A DNA stretch of 64,000 nucleotides, from positions 1 through 64,000 of the forward strand of contig NZ_QHKX01000002.1 in assembly GCF_003194625.1 (NCBI RefSeq). The letters run 5' to 3'. Positions 15,396 through 23,818 of the stretch are shown here, one piece after another. The notes under the pieces were generated by a model. It was not told where the DNA came from. It searched no databases and saw only the letters and a list, made by a program, of their open reading frames with translations. The position numbers and the translations under genes were made by a program. Within the stretch, counting starts at the first letter, position 1; the number at the start of each line of letters is the position of its first letter. The DNA comes from Nocardioides solisilvae (lineage in GTDB: Bacteria; Actinomycetota; Actinomycetes; Propionibacteriales; Nocardioidaceae).

Positions 15396-18029
15396 TCACC
15401 CCGTCACCCCCGGACCCGCGGGCGGGAGCAGCGCGCGACAGCCCGGCGCGGCCGGCGCGGCCCCGCCCGCGGGGGCGGTCGTCGGCAGCCCGGCCGCACG
15501 CAGGGCACGCTCGGCGTGCTCGGTGCCCCAGGTCCAGTCCTGCCACCCGGGCTCGTCCTCGCCGCCCCGGCGCAGGTCCATCACGCAGCGCGCGACGTCC
15601 CGCGGCAGTCGGTCCACCACCACCGGGACGGCGTCGTCGGAGAGCTCCGCCAGGTACGCCGCGTCGAGGTGGCCGGTGCGCTCGTAGAGGTCGATGTTGC
15701 GCGCCGCGACCCAGGCGTCGGGGTTGACCGCCAGCAGCCCCAGCAGGGCGCCGGCGCCCGTCAGGAGCGCGAGCCGGGGCGCCCAGGCGGCCCGGCCGAG
15801 GAGCCCCAGGACCAGGACGGACAGCACGACGAACCCGAGCCACCCCTCGAGGACGTTCACCACCAGCCGCGCCGTGGTGAAGCCGTAGGCGTCCTGGTAG
15901 ACGGCCATCCGGGCCAGGGCGGCCGCCACCACCACGAGCGTCAGGAACCCGAGCAGCCCGGCGGCGACCCGGAACCGCACCCGGTCCCCCGTCCCCGGCC
16001 CGACCCGGCGCCCCGCCGCCCAGAGCACCACGAGGGTGAGCGCCGTGGCGACCACCAGCTGGCCGAACCCCTCGCGGGCGTAGTCGGCGTACCCGAGGCC
16101 TGCGGTCCGCTGCACGTAGTCGTCGCCCCCCAGGACCACGCGGGCCTGCGCCGCGACGAAGACCAGGAAGACGGCGTCCACGGCGACCAGCGGGACCAGC
16201 CACTCCCAGCGCGAGCGGGCCGGCACCGGCCCGGAGGCCCGGGGGTCGACGCGAGCGGGGTTGCGGGCGAGGTAGGAGGCGGCGAGCGTCATCCCCAGGA
16301 CGGCGAGGGTGACGAACCCCCTGGCCACCGCCTCGTCGAGGTCCGCGTCGGGGACGAGGGAGTCCACCCAGCGCGCGAACGTCAGGTCCGCCGAGGCGAA
16401 GAGCAGGGCGAAGACCGTCACGCCCGCGGCGGCGAGCAGCGCCGTGCGGACCACCGCCGGACCCCGCCCGCCGGCACCCACCAGACGCAGCGTCCGGCCG
16501 AGCCAGGGCAGGCCCCGGAGGCCCGCCGCGGGCCAGGCGACGCCGGAGAGGAGCATGCCGCGGAAGGTGTGCGCCCCCGTGGCGCCGGAGAGGAAGACGC
16601 CGGCCGCGACCAGGACGGCGAGGACGGCGAGCCCGTCGTTGGCCCGGACCCCCGTGGAGGTGACCAGCGCCCCGGCCAGCGCGGCGCAGCCGAGCGTCCA
16701 GGGACGGGTACGCCGGCTCGAGGCCGCCCACGCGCAGGCGCCGGCCAGCAGCAGCACCAGGGCCCAGGAGAGACCGGGTCCGGCGAAGGCCATGGTCGCG
16801 CCGGCCAGGAGCCCGACCGCGAGCGCCGCGCCGACGAGCCGCAGGTCCGGGGCCGGAGCCCGCTCCGGCCAGGACGCCCCGAAGAGCTGGTCGAGCGTGG
16901 ACGGGCCGACCGGGACCCCGTCGACCCCGGGATCGGTCGCGACGCCGGCCTGCTCCGTGGCGGAGACCGCCGACCCCGTCCTCGCCGCGGGCTGCGCGGC
17001 CGGCGTGCCGGGCCGGGCCGTCGGCGCGGGCCGGACCGGGACCTCGAGGCGCAGCCGCGCCCCCCGGCCGGCCTCCGGCTCGGCGAAGCCCAGCGTCCCG
17101 CCGTGCAGCCGGGCCACCCAGCGGGCCACCGCGAGGCCCAGCCCCGTGCCGCCGCCCTGGGCGTCGGTGCCGAACCGCTCGAAGACCCGCTCCCGGTCGG
17201 CGGGCGGGACGCCCGGCCCGGCGTCGCGGACCTCCAGCCACCACGACCCGGGCCCGTCGGAGCCACCTGTCCCGCCCGGCCCCGCCAGCACCCGGACGGT
17301 CTCGCCGTCGGGCGTGTGCCGGGCCGCGTTGTCGAGCACGTTGACCAGCAGCTGGCGCAGCCGCGGCGGGTCCACCCGCACCGTCATCGACTCCGGCACC
17401 TCCAGCCGCACGTCGAGACGACGTCCGGCCCGCCGCACCTCGGCGGCGCACTCCAGCACCTCGGCCGCCAGCGCGACGGGCACCGGTTCGAGCTCCACGA
17501 CCCCCGCCTCGAGCCGGGAGAGCGCGAGCAGGTCGCCCAGCAGGTCGCCCAGCCGCTGCGCCGACCCCAGCGCCTCGTCGAGGTGCCGGGGGTCCGCGGG
17601 GACCACCCCGTCGGCGAGGTTCTCCAGCTGGGCGGCCAGGGCGGCGACGGGCGTGCGCAGCTCGTGCGAGACGGTCGCGACGAGGTCCCGGCGTTCGGCG
17701 TCGACGTGCGCGAGGTCGGCGGCCATCGTGTTGAAGGCGGCCGCCAGCTGGCCCACCTCGTCCCGGCTGTCGGTCAGCACCCGCACCCCGTGGCCACCGC
17801 GCGCCATCCGCTCCGCGGCGAGCGTCATCTCGCGCAGGGGGGCGACCATGCCCGCGGCCAGCAGCTGGGTGACGGCCAGGGCGAGCACCACGGTGACCGG
17901 CAGGCTCAGCCACGCGGGCACGCCGGAGGCCGCACCGACGGTGCCGACGAGCGCCGCGACGAGGACCGACGCCCCGACGAGGACGCCCAGCTTGGTGCGG
18001 ATCGAGCCGAGCGCCACCAGCGCGCTCAC
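15396..18029 (-). CDS. sensor histidine kinase fused to a DUF4153/DUF4173-type membrane protein
   Basis: 877 aa in two halves. Residues 1-330 are a complete kinase: two membrane segments (about 12-32, 41-62), HAMP (about 55-110), HisKA with phospho-His122 (TVSHELRTP), and HATPase with N-box NVLDNAARH (about 230-238) and G-box GTGLGLAVARW (about 294-304). After a Pro/Ala-rich linker (333-390) comes a polytopic region of ten or more hydrophobic segments (about 395-780) resembling DUF4153/DUF4173 proteins, and a soluble tail. One continuous frame with no stop between them. GTG at 18029 overlaps the response-regulator stop. The membrane half may sense a signal or carry something; unknown. Confidence 0.85.
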   Translation of the reverse strand: MSALVALGSIRTKLGVLVGASVLVAALVGTVGAASGVPAWLSLPVTVVLALAVTQLLAAGMVAPLREMTLAAERMARGGHGVRVLTDSRDEVGQLAAAFNTMAADLAHVDAERRDLVATVSHELRTPVAALAAQLENLADGVVPADPRHLDEALGSAQRLGDLLGDLLALSRLEAGVVELEPVPVALAAEVLECAAEVRRAGRRLDVRLEVPESMTVRVDPPRLRQLLVNVLDNAARHTPDGETVRVLAGPGGTGGSDGPGSWWLEVRDAGPGVPPADRERVFERFGTDAQGGGTGLGLAVARWVARLHGGTLGFAEPEAGRGARLRLEVPVRPAPTARPGTPAAQPAARTGSAVSATEQAGVATDPGVDGVPVGPSTLDQLFGASWPERAPAPDLRLVGAALAVGLLAGATMAFAGPGLSWALVLLLAGACAWAASSRRTRPWTLGCAALAGALVTSTGVRANDGLAVLAVLVAAGVFLSGATGAHTFRGMLLSGVAWPAAGLRGLPWLGRTLRLVGAGGRGPAVVRTALLAAAGVTVFALLFASADLTFARWVDSLVPDADLDEAVARGFVTLAVLGMTLAASYLARNPARVDPRASGPVPARSRWEWLVPLVAVDAVFLVFVAAQARVVLGGDDYVQRTAGLGYADYAREGFGQLVVATALTLVVLWAAGRRVGPGTGDRVRFRVAAGLLGFLTLVVVAAALARMAVYQDAYGFTTARLVVNVLEGWLGFVVLSVLVLGLLGRAAWAPRLALLTGAGALLGLLAVNPDAWVAARNIDLYERTGHLDAAYLAELSDDAVPVVVDRLPRDVARCVMDLRRGGEDEPGWQDWTWGTEHAERALRAAGLPTTAPAGGAAPAAPGCRALLPPAGPGVTG

Positions 18030-18742
18030 CGCTCCCCCTCCGGGACCTCGAGCGCGTAGCCGACACCGTGCGCCGTCCTGATCCGGCCCGGCCCGATCTT
18101 GGCCCGCAGCGCCTTGACGTGGCTGTCGACCGTCCTGGTGCCCGAGGCGTCCGCCCAGTCCCAGACCCGGGCCAGCAGCTGCTCCCGCGTCAGCACCCGG
18201 CCGGGCTCCGCGGCGAGGCAGACCAGCAGGTCGAACTCGGTGGGCGTCAGGTGCACCTCGCGGCCCCCGACGCTGGTGCGTCGCGCCCGCGGGTCCACCT
18301 CGAGGTTCCCGACGACGAGCGGCTGGTCGTCCCGCGCGGCCGCGACCAGCTCGGCGGCCCGCTGCACCCGGCGCAGCAGGGCGGAGACCCTCGCCACCAC
18401 CTCGCGCATCCGGAACGGCTTGGTCAGGTAGTCGTCGGCGCCGACCCCCAGCCCCACGAGCACGTCGGCCTCGTCGTCGCGCGCGGTCAGCATCAGCACC
18501 GGCACCGGCCGCTCCGCCTGCAGCCGCCGGCACACCTCGTGGCCGTCGAAGCCCGGGAGCATCACGTCCAGGACCACCACGTCGGGCGGCCGCGCGGCGG
18601 CGAGGGCGACCGCCCCGGGCCCGTCGAAGGCGCGCTCCACCTCGTAGCCCTCGGCGACCAGCCGCTCGGCCAGCGCCTGGTTGATCATCGCGTCGTCCTC
18701 GACCACCAGCACGAGCCTGCGCCCGCGGTCAGATCCCGTCAT
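18026..18742 (-). CDS. OmpR/PhoB-family response regulator
   Basis: 238 aa. Receiver domain with acidic pair E15/D16, phospho-acceptor Asp59 (VVLDVMLPG), the conserved Thr in LMLTARDD and Lys in LTKPF. C-terminal winged helix (about 140-235) with LTPTEFDLLVCL and RTVDSHVKALRAKIG. Pairs by GTGA overlap with the kinase fusion, so they form one two-component system. TAGGGT (18750-18755) is 7 nt before the ATG, indicating a leaderless transcript. Targets unknown. Confidence 0.93.
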   Translation of the reverse strand: MTGSDRGRRLVLVVEDDAMINQALAERLVAEGYEVERAFDGPGAVALAAARPPDVVVLDVMLPGFDGHEVCRRLQAERPVPVLMLTARDDEADVLVGLGVGADDYLTKPFRMREVVARVSALLRRVQRAAELVAAARDDQPLVVGNLEVDPRARRTSVGGREVHLTPTEFDLLVCLAAEPGRVLTREQLLARVWDWADASGTRTVDSHVKALRAKIGPGRIRTAHGVGYALEVPEGER

Positions 18743-18755
18743 GGCTCCGACCCTA
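18743..18755 (-). promoter_or_regulatory. -10 box of a leaderless start (response regulator)
   Basis: Minus-strand TAGGGT (18750-18755), 7-nt gap, ATG at 18742; no ribosome-binding site. Confidence 0.5.
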
Positions 18756-18823
18756 GGAGCCGCGGCGTGCGTGACGGGGTGACGACTCGTGAAGGTTCCG
18801 TGCAGGAACGCCGTCGGGGCGCG

Positions 18824-19855
18824 TCAGTGGGAGCGGAGGTCCTCCCCGGGCCACTCCACCGTGATCCGGGCGCCGCCCCCGGGCCGGTCGTCGATGACGA
18901 GGTGCCCGCCGTGCGCGCGGGTCAGGCCGTGCGCGATGTACATCCCGAGCCCGGAGCCTCCCGCTGCCCCGGAGGTCCAGAACTTCGTGAGCACCCGGCG
19001 CCGCAGCTCCTCGGGGATCCCCTCCCCCTCGTCGGTGACGGTGAGCACCGCACCCGACTGCTGGCCGCCGCGTGCGACCAGGTGGACCCGCACCTCCCCC
19101 TCGCCGTGCCGGACCGCGTTCTCGACGAGGTTGGTCACGACCTGGGTGAGCTTGTCGGGGTCGGCGAAGACCTCCACCTCGCCCTCGGGGGCGTCCAGCA
19201 CGACGGGGCGCGCGGTGGCCGCCTGCACCGAGTCGACCACGCGGCCGACCAGGACCTTCGCGTCCACCTCGCGGGGGTAGAGGCTGAGCCGCCCGGTGTC
19301 GATCCGGGCCACGTCGAGCAGCTCCGCGATCAGCCGGGCCAGCCGGTCGGCGTCGGCGTTGACCGTGGTGAGCATGAGCTTCTTCTGGTCGTCGTTGAGC
19401 TGGTCCCATCGGTTGAGCATGGCCTGGACGAACCCCTTCACCCCGGTCAGGGGCGAGCGCAGCTCGTGCGCCACCGTGGCGACCAGGTCGGACCGCTCCC
19501 GGTCGAGCCGCTCGCGGCCGCGACCGCTGCGCAGGCAGACGGCCACCTGCCCTACCGGCGCGTGGGGCGCGCCCCGGTGGATGCGGGCGCTGACCAGGAC
19601 CTCGCCCCCGCTGGGCAGCAGCCACGACTGCTCCGGGATCCCGGTGCGCGTGCCCAGCCCGGCGTACGGCGTGTTGCTGGTGCACCAGTCCCGCCCCGCC
19701 TGGTCGACCAGCGTGAGGGCCTCCGGCAGCGGGCGGCCGGCGCGTGCCCCCGCGCCGAGCATCCGGCGGGCGACGGCGTTCACCGTTGTGACGAGGCCGT
19801 CGGGCCCTGCCAGGACGACGCCGTCGGGCAGCAGGTCGAGCGTGGGGTCCGTCAC
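18824..19855 (-). CDS. PAS-domain sensor histidine kinase (cytoplasmic)
   Basis: 343 aa with no membrane segment. PAS-like N-terminus (about 5-110), HisKA with phospho-His130 (ATVAHELRSP), HATPase with N-box TNLVENAVRH and G-box GGSGLGMYIAHGL. GTG at 19855 is 7 nt after TACATT (19863-19868), a leaderless arrangement. The gene lies downstream of the preceding two-component pair only in map order; it has no regulator of its own adjacent, so its partner is unknown. Confidence 0.88.
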   Translation of the reverse strand: MTDPTLDLLPDGVVLAGPDGLVTTVNAVARRMLGAGARAGRPLPEALTLVDQAGRDWCTSNTPYAGLGTRTGIPEQSWLLPSGGEVLVSARIHRGAPHAPVGQVAVCLRSGRGRERLDRERSDLVATVAHELRSPLTGVKGFVQAMLNRWDQLNDDQKKLMLTTVNADADRLARLIAELLDVARIDTGRLSLYPREVDAKVLVGRVVDSVQAATARPVVLDAPEGEVEVFADPDKLTQVVTNLVENAVRHGEGEVRVHLVARGGQQSGAVLTVTDEGEGIPEELRRRVLTKFWTSGAAGGSGLGMYIAHGLTRAHGGHLVIDDRPGGGARITVEWPGEDLRSH

Positions 19856-19868
19856 GCGAGGGAATGTA
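19856..19868 (-). promoter_or_regulatory. -10 box of a leaderless start (PAS kinase)
   Basis: Minus-strand TACATT (19863-19868) and 7 nt to the GTG at 19855. The whole divergent gap to the HD-domain gene is 30 bp. Confidence 0.45.
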
Positions 19869-19885
19869 CCCAGTTGAATGGACCC

Positions 19886-20515
19886 GTGCCCGACCTGACG
19901 CGCTGGTGGCCGCTGCCCGACCACCCGGACCTCCGTCTCGCCCTCGAGTCCGCCTGGGGCGGGGAGGACCGCGGCTACCACGACCTGCGCCACCTCGTCG
20001 ACGTGCTCGAGCGGCTCGACGAGCTCGCGCAGGAGCACGCGTTCGACCGGACCACCGTCGCCCTCGCGGCGTGGTTCCACGACGCGGTCTACGACGGCGA
20101 GCGGGACGCCGAGGAGCGCTCCGCCCGGTGGGCCGCGGACGCGCTCGCCGGCACGGGGGTCGACGTCGACGAGGTCGTGCGGCTGGTGCTGGTCACCGAG
20201 CACCACCGGCCCGCTCCCGGGGACGCGGCCGGCGCGGCCCTCTCGGACGCCGACCTCGCGATCCTCGCGGCCGCGCCCTCCCGTTACGCCGAGTACGCCG
20301 CGGGCGTGCGGCGGGAGTACGCCCACCTCGACGACCCGACGTTCGCGGCGGGACGGCTGGCGGTGCTCGAGCAGCTGGCCGGACGGGAGCGGATCTTCGC
20401 CACCGACCACGGGCACGCCGCGTGGGAGCCCGCGGCGCGGCGCAACCTCGAGGACGAGCTGGTCAGCCTGCGGAGGACGGCTTCGGCCGGCGCAGACCGG
20501 CCCGCCGCAACCTGA
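19886..20515 (+). CDS. HD-domain protein, predicted metal-dependent phosphohydrolase
   Basis: 209 aa. A His at about 36 (YHDLRHLVDVL), the HD pair at 65-66 (AAWFHDAVYD) and a later Asp in DADLAILA follow the H...HD...D pattern of the HD superfamily. It resembles the uncharacterised COG4339 group, which keeps the RWWPLPDHP and EERSARWA motifs. GTG start at 19886 is chosen because the homologous region starts just after it and TTGAAT precedes it by 6 nt. Substrate unknown. Its last 53 nt overlap, tail to tail, the gene at 20463. Confidence 0.75.
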   Translation: MPDLTRWWPLPDHPDLRLALESAWGGEDRGYHDLRHLVDVLERLDELAQEHAFDRTTVALAAWFHDAVYDGERDAEERSARWAADALAGTGVDVDEVVRLVLVTEHHRPAPGDAAGAALSDADLAILAAAPSRYAEYAAGVRREYAHLDDPTFAAGRLAVLEQLAGRERIFATDHGHAAWEPAARRNLEDELVSLRRTASAGADRPAAT

Positions 20516-20729
20516 CGACGAGCTCGCGCGAGGTGACCTGGACGGCGCCGGCCGCGACCAGCCGCGGGTGGTGCTCGTCGGGGACGTCGTAGTGGTCCCG
20601 GTCGAAGCCGCGCGCGGGCACGCCGTGGGAGCGGGCGAACGCGTGCAGCTCCTCCAGCGAGACGTCGCTGGCCAGGTGCGACCACAGCCGACCCCAGCGG
20701 GGCACGGCCGGCGGGTCGATGAGGATCAC
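20463..20729 (-). CDS. DUF4031 family protein
   Basis: 88 aa. The whole protein matches the small DUF4031 family: VILIDPPAVPRWGRLWSHL at the start, then VSLEELHAFARSHGVP and FDRDHYDVPDE. No known function; the Asp/His-rich core could suggest a metal or nucleotide site, which is speculation. GTG at 20729 overlaps the methyltransferase stop (GTGA), so it is the last gene of the infC operon. Confidence 0.75.
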   Translation of the reverse strand: MILIDPPAVPRWGRLWSHLASDVSLEELHAFARSHGVPARGFDRDHYDVPDEHHPRLVAAGAVQVTSRELVVRLRRAGLRRPKPSSAG

Positions 20730-21532
20730 GGACCGACCGTACGCTGCGCCCGGGCGCTGGCGTAGAGGCAGACGGCGGCCGCCGTCGAGAGGTTGAGGCT
20801 CTCGGCGCGCCCGTGGATCGGGATCGCCACCCGCCGGTCCGCCGCGTCGGCGACCGCCTCGGGCAGACCGTGGGCCTCGTTGCCCAGCAGCCACGCGGTG
20901 GGGCCGGAGAGGTCGGTGGTGAAGAGGTCCTCGCGGGCGCTGCCGTCGGTCGCGAGCACGGCGAGGCCGGCGGCGCGCAGCGCGGCCAGCGCGACGTCCA
21001 CGTCGGGCTCGACGACGACGGGCAGGTGGAACAGGCTCCCGACGGTGGCCCGGACCGTCTTGGGGTTGTAGGGGTCGACCGACTGCCCGGTGAGCACGAC
21101 CAGGTCGGCACCGGCGGCGTCGCTGGTGCGGACGACGGTGCCGGCGTTGCCGGGGTCGCGCACCTCGTGGCAGACGGTCACCAGCCGCGCTCCCCCGCGC
21201 TCGGCGGCCGACGCGAGGGCCTCGTCCAGCCCGACGTCGACGAAGCGGCAGACCGCCACCACGCCGGCCGGGGTGACGGAGTCGGAGAGCCCGGAGAGCG
21301 CCCGGTCCTCCACGAGAGTGACCCGCTCGGCCGGGGCCAGGAGCTCCTCGAACTGCGCGGCGGCGTCCGGCGTGGCGAAGACCTCCACCACGCAGCCGGG
21401 GACGCCGAGCGCCCCCTCCACGGCCTTGGGACCGTCGGCAAGGAAGAGCCGCCGCTCGGAGCGGACCGAGCGGCGGCTGAGCTTCCTCGCCTCCTTCACG
21501 CGGGCGTTGCCCGCGGACAGGGGGGTGACCAC
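20726..21532 (-). CDS. SpoU/TrmH-family RNA 2'-O-methyltransferase
   Basis: 268 aa. N-terminal substrate-binding domain (about 1-100), then the SPOUT knot domain with motif 1 VRDPGNAGTVVRTSDAAG, motif 2 AWLLGNEAHGLP, and motif 3 IPIHGRAESLNLSTAAAV. Probably modifies 23S rRNA or a tRNA with SAM; the exact nucleotide cannot be deduced. GTG at 21532 lies 8 bp after the rplT stop. Position after infC-rpmI-rplT is common in actinobacteria. Paralogues include thiostrepton-resistance (TsnR) enzymes. Confidence 0.9.
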   Translation of the reverse strand: MVTPLSAGNARVKEARKLSRRSVRSERRLFLADGPKAVEGALGVPGCVVEVFATPDAAAQFEELLAPAERVTLVEDRALSGLSDSVTPAGVVAVCRFVDVGLDEALASAAERGGARLVTVCHEVRDPGNAGTVVRTSDAAGADLVVLTGQSVDPYNPKTVRATVGSLFHLPVVVEPDVDVALAALRAAGLAVLATDGSAREDLFTTDLSGPTAWLLGNEAHGLPEAVADAADRRVAIPIHGRAESLNLSTAAAVCLYASARAQRTVGP

Positions 21533-21540
21533 GTGACGGG

Positions 21541-21924
21541 TCAGGAGGCCTTGGGGGCGTTGACGTCCTCGGGGAGGGCGGCCCGGGCAGCCTCGACGAG
21601 GGCGGCGAAGGCCGGCGCGTCGTTGACGGCGAGCTCGGCGAGGATCTTGCGGTCGACCTCGATGCCCGCCAGGTTCAGGCCCTGGATGAAGCGGTTGTAG
21701 GTCATGCCGTTGGCGCGGGCGGCCGCGTTGATCCGCTGGATCCACAGCTTGCGGAAGTTGCCCTTGTTCTTGCGGCGGTCGTTGTAGCTGTAGACCAAGG
21801 AGTGGGTGACCTGCTCCTTGGCCTTGCGGTAGAGGCGCGACCGCTGCCCGCGGTAGCCGGAGGCGCGCTCGAGGACGACCCGGCGCTTCTTGTGGGCGTT
21901 GACTGCCCGCTTGACGCGTGCCAT
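21541..21924 (-). CDS. rplT: 50S ribosomal protein L20
   Basis: 127 aa. Typical L20 start [15 protein letters not shown], then [17 protein letters not shown] and the globular C-terminal half with [12 protein letters not shown]. Early 23S rRNA-binding assembly protein. A short acidic/alanine extension follows the usual C-terminus. 71 bp after rpmI, same operon. Confidence 0.98.
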   Translation of the reverse strand: MARVKRAVNAHKKRRVVLERASGYRGQRSRLYRKAKEQVTHSLVYSYNDRRKNKGNFRKLWIQRINAAARANGMTYNRFIQGLNLAGIEVDRKILAELAVNDAPAFAALVEAARAALPEDVNAPKAS

Positions 21925-21995
21925 TTCTTAGCTCCTTGTTGCTGTTCGTCCCCCCGGTCGGTGGACCGGCGGGAAGTGAGGGGGGTGAAGAGCGG

Positions 21996-22190
21996 TCAGA
22001 GACCCAGCATCTTCTTGGCACGCGGAACGTCGGCCTTGGCGACCTCGACGGTCCCGGTCATCCGGCGCGTCACCTTCGAGGCCTTCTTCTCGAGGTTGTG
22101 GCGCTTGCCGGCCTTCTCGCGAAGGATCTTGCCCGAACCGGTCACGCGGAAGCGCTTGCCGGCACCGGAGTGGCTCTTGTTCTTGGGCAT
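21996..22190 (-). CDS. rpmI: 50S ribosomal protein L35
   Basis: 64 aa. Recognised from [18 protein letters not shown] and the RHNLEKK motif. Lies between infC and rplT in the conserved infC-rpmI-rplT order. Confidence 0.98.
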   Translation of the reverse strand: MPKNKSHSGAGKRFRVTGSGKILREKAGKRHNLEKKASKVTRRMTGTVEVAKADVPRAKKMLGL

Positions 22191-22256
22191 GTCGATGCTC
22201 TCTCTTCTCGTGGTGCGTACGACGACCGGGCCGGGTCGCCGAAGTCGTGGTGGTGC

Positions 22257-22937
22257 TCAGGCCTCGATCTCGGGGTCGAGGTTCTCCGAGCGGCCGCGCT
22301 CCTTCTTCTGCGCGACCTTGCGGCCCGCCTCGGGCGCGAAGGCTGCGCGCTCCTCGGCGTCGGCGGCGGCCTTCTCGGCCGCCTTGCTCTCCTTGGCCGC
22401 CTGGAGCTCGACCTTGGCGTCGGCCTTCTTCTTGTTGGGCCCCAGGACCATGATCATGTTGCGGCCGTCCTGCTTGGGCGCCGACTCGACGAAGCCCAGC
22501 TCCTGGACGTCCTCCGCGAGGCGCTGCAGCAGCCGGAAGCCCAGCTCGGGGCGGTGCTGCTCGCGGCCACGGAACATGATCGTGATCTTGACCTTGTCGC
22601 CGGCACGGAGGAAGCGGACCACGTGGCCCTTCTTCGTCTCGTAGTCGTGCGCGTCGATCTTGGGACGAAGCTTCATCTCCTTGATGATGACGTTCGTCTG
22701 GTTCCGTCGTGCCTCACGGGCCTTCTGGGCGTTCTCGTACTTGAACTTCCCGTAGTCCATGAGCTTGCAGACGGGCGGGCGGCCCTGCGGGGCGATCTCG
22801 ACGAGGTCGAGGTCCGCCTCCTGGGCAAGCTTCAGTGCCTGGTCGGTCGGCACGATGCCGACCGTCTCGCCGTTGGGTCCAACGAGACGGACCTCGGGAA
22901 CCCGGATCCGGTCGTTGATACGCAGCTCTGTGCTGAT
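22257..22937 (-). CDS. infC: translation initiation factor IF-3, probable ATC start codon
   Basis: 226 aa. Keeps mRNA start selection accurate on the 30S subunit. N-terminal domain [20 protein letters not shown], linker helix, C-terminal domain with [20 protein letters not shown]; the tail is Lys/Ala/Glu-rich as in many actinobacteria. No ATG, GTG or TTG fits the N-terminus: the homologous start ISTELRIND begins with ATC at 22937-22935, with GGAGG (22942-22946) 4 nt upstream. Non-AUG starts are a known infC feature that lets IF-3 repress its own translation. A far-upstream ATG in frame (23036) would add unrelated residues. Confidence 0.93.
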   Translation of the reverse strand: MSTELRINDRIRVPEVRLVGPNGETVGIVPTDQALKLAQEADLDLVEIAPQGRPPVCKLMDYGKFKYENAQKAREARRNQTNVIIKEMKLRPKIDAHDYETKKGHVVRFLRAGDKVKITIMFRGREQHRPELGFRLLQRLAEDVQELGFVESAPKQDGRNMIMVLGPNKKKADAKVELQAAKESKAAEKAAADAEERAAFAPEAGRKVAQKKERGRSENLDPEIEA

Positions 22938-23175
22938 GAGTCCTCCAGTGGTCGTGTGCGCGGCACCGCCCCCGAAATGGACGATGGCTCCCGCTCGTAC
23001 CAAGCGGAAGCCAGTCAGACGCATCCCCCAGCACACCCGGGGACACTCCGGAGCACGCAGGTGCTCCGTGACCGGACCCGACGACCTCGTGCGGCCGGTG
23101 CGGGTGGGAGACGTCTTGCAAGCCTCCGCTTGGTGACGCCCCCGGTGGATCCGGGCACGTCGGTCAACTTCCGCG
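22938..23175 (-). promoter_or_regulatory. infC 5' leader with conserved-looking hairpin
   Basis: About 230 nt lie between the infC promoter and its ATC start, unusually long for this window. It contains a perfect 8-bp hairpin, CGGAGCAC (23049-23056), loop 57-60, GTGCTCCG (23061-23068). No U-tract follows. It could be a ribosomal-protein (L20-like) or attenuation control region; there is no direct proof. Confidence 0.45.
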
Positions 23176-23205
23176 ATCTTACCGGAGAGGACGGCAGCCC
23201 GCCAA
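23176..23205 (-). promoter_or_regulatory. infC-rpmI-rplT promoter
   Basis: Minus strand: -35 TTGGCG (23200-23205), 18-bp spacer, -10 TAAGAT (23176-23181). One of the best sigma-70-type matches in the window. Confidence 0.65.
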
Positions 23206-23219
23206 ACGCGGGCCCGGGC

Positions 23220-23747
23220 TCACTCCTCGGGCCGCAGCCAACCGTAGCGGTCGCCGACCCGGGCCAGCTCCCAGCCCGCCCCGAACGCCTCCAGGTCCTG
23301 GCCCTCCAGCACGAACGTCGCGGGGCCGGCCACGTCCACCACCAGGGCGTCGGCTCCCTCCTGCACCGCGCTCAGCGCGGCGACCTCCGCCGCGACCGGC
23401 ACCGGACGGGCGGCGGGGTCCCAGGCCGTCAGGGCGTCGGTCGAGGTGAAGGCCAGCAGCGCCACCCGCCCGTCGGCGCCGGTGAGGAGGACGGCGGCCA
23501 TGTCGCTCGACTTGTCGTGGGCCAGGCCCCGTTCGTCCACCTCGACCTCGCCCAGCACGGCGACCACGGGGACGAGCAGTCGGGAGCCGGCCAGGGCGCG
23601 GACGGCGAGGGCGAAGGTCTCCGCTCCCGCCCCGGCGCCGCGGTGGTCGGCCAGCGCCCTCGCCACCGCGGGGTCGGCGGACCCGGTGTCGCCGGGGAAG
23701 CCGGGCTGCAGGATGCGGGCGCCGTCGAAGCGTGGGGAGTCGACCAT
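23220..23747 (-). CDS. SseB-family protein
   Basis: 175 aa. Matches the SseB N-terminal domain type: LVPVVAVLGEVEVDERG, DMAAVLLTGADGRVALLAFTS, and LTAWDPAARPVPV. The domain is found in enteric SseB and in many actinobacterial proteins of unknown role; it is non-enzymatic as far as known. Sits upstream of, and on the same strand as, infC, whose promoter begins just before its stop codon. TAGGCT is 9 nt before the ATG, so any leader is very short. Confidence 0.75.
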   Translation of the reverse strand: MVDSPRFDGARILQPGFPGDTGSADPAVARALADHRGAGAGAETFALAVRALAGSRLLVPVVAVLGEVEVDERGLAHDKSSDMAAVLLTGADGRVALLAFTSTDALTAWDPAARPVPVAAEVAALSAVQEGADALVVDVAGPATFVLEGQDLEAFGAGWELARVGDRYGWLRPEE

Positions 23748-23818
23748 GGTGCTGCCAGCCTAGACGCGCCCCACCGCCGGCGCTCCCGCGGCGCACCCCC
23801 GTGTGGGACGCTGGCCGC

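Noticed and set aside
11402-15727. Very long plus-strand open frame opposite pheT-pheS
   Set aside because: Arg/Gly/Asp-rich low-complexity translation with no domain; it is the antisense shadow of two certain genes in GC-rich DNA. The same holds for the long plus-strand frame over carB (52967-56530).
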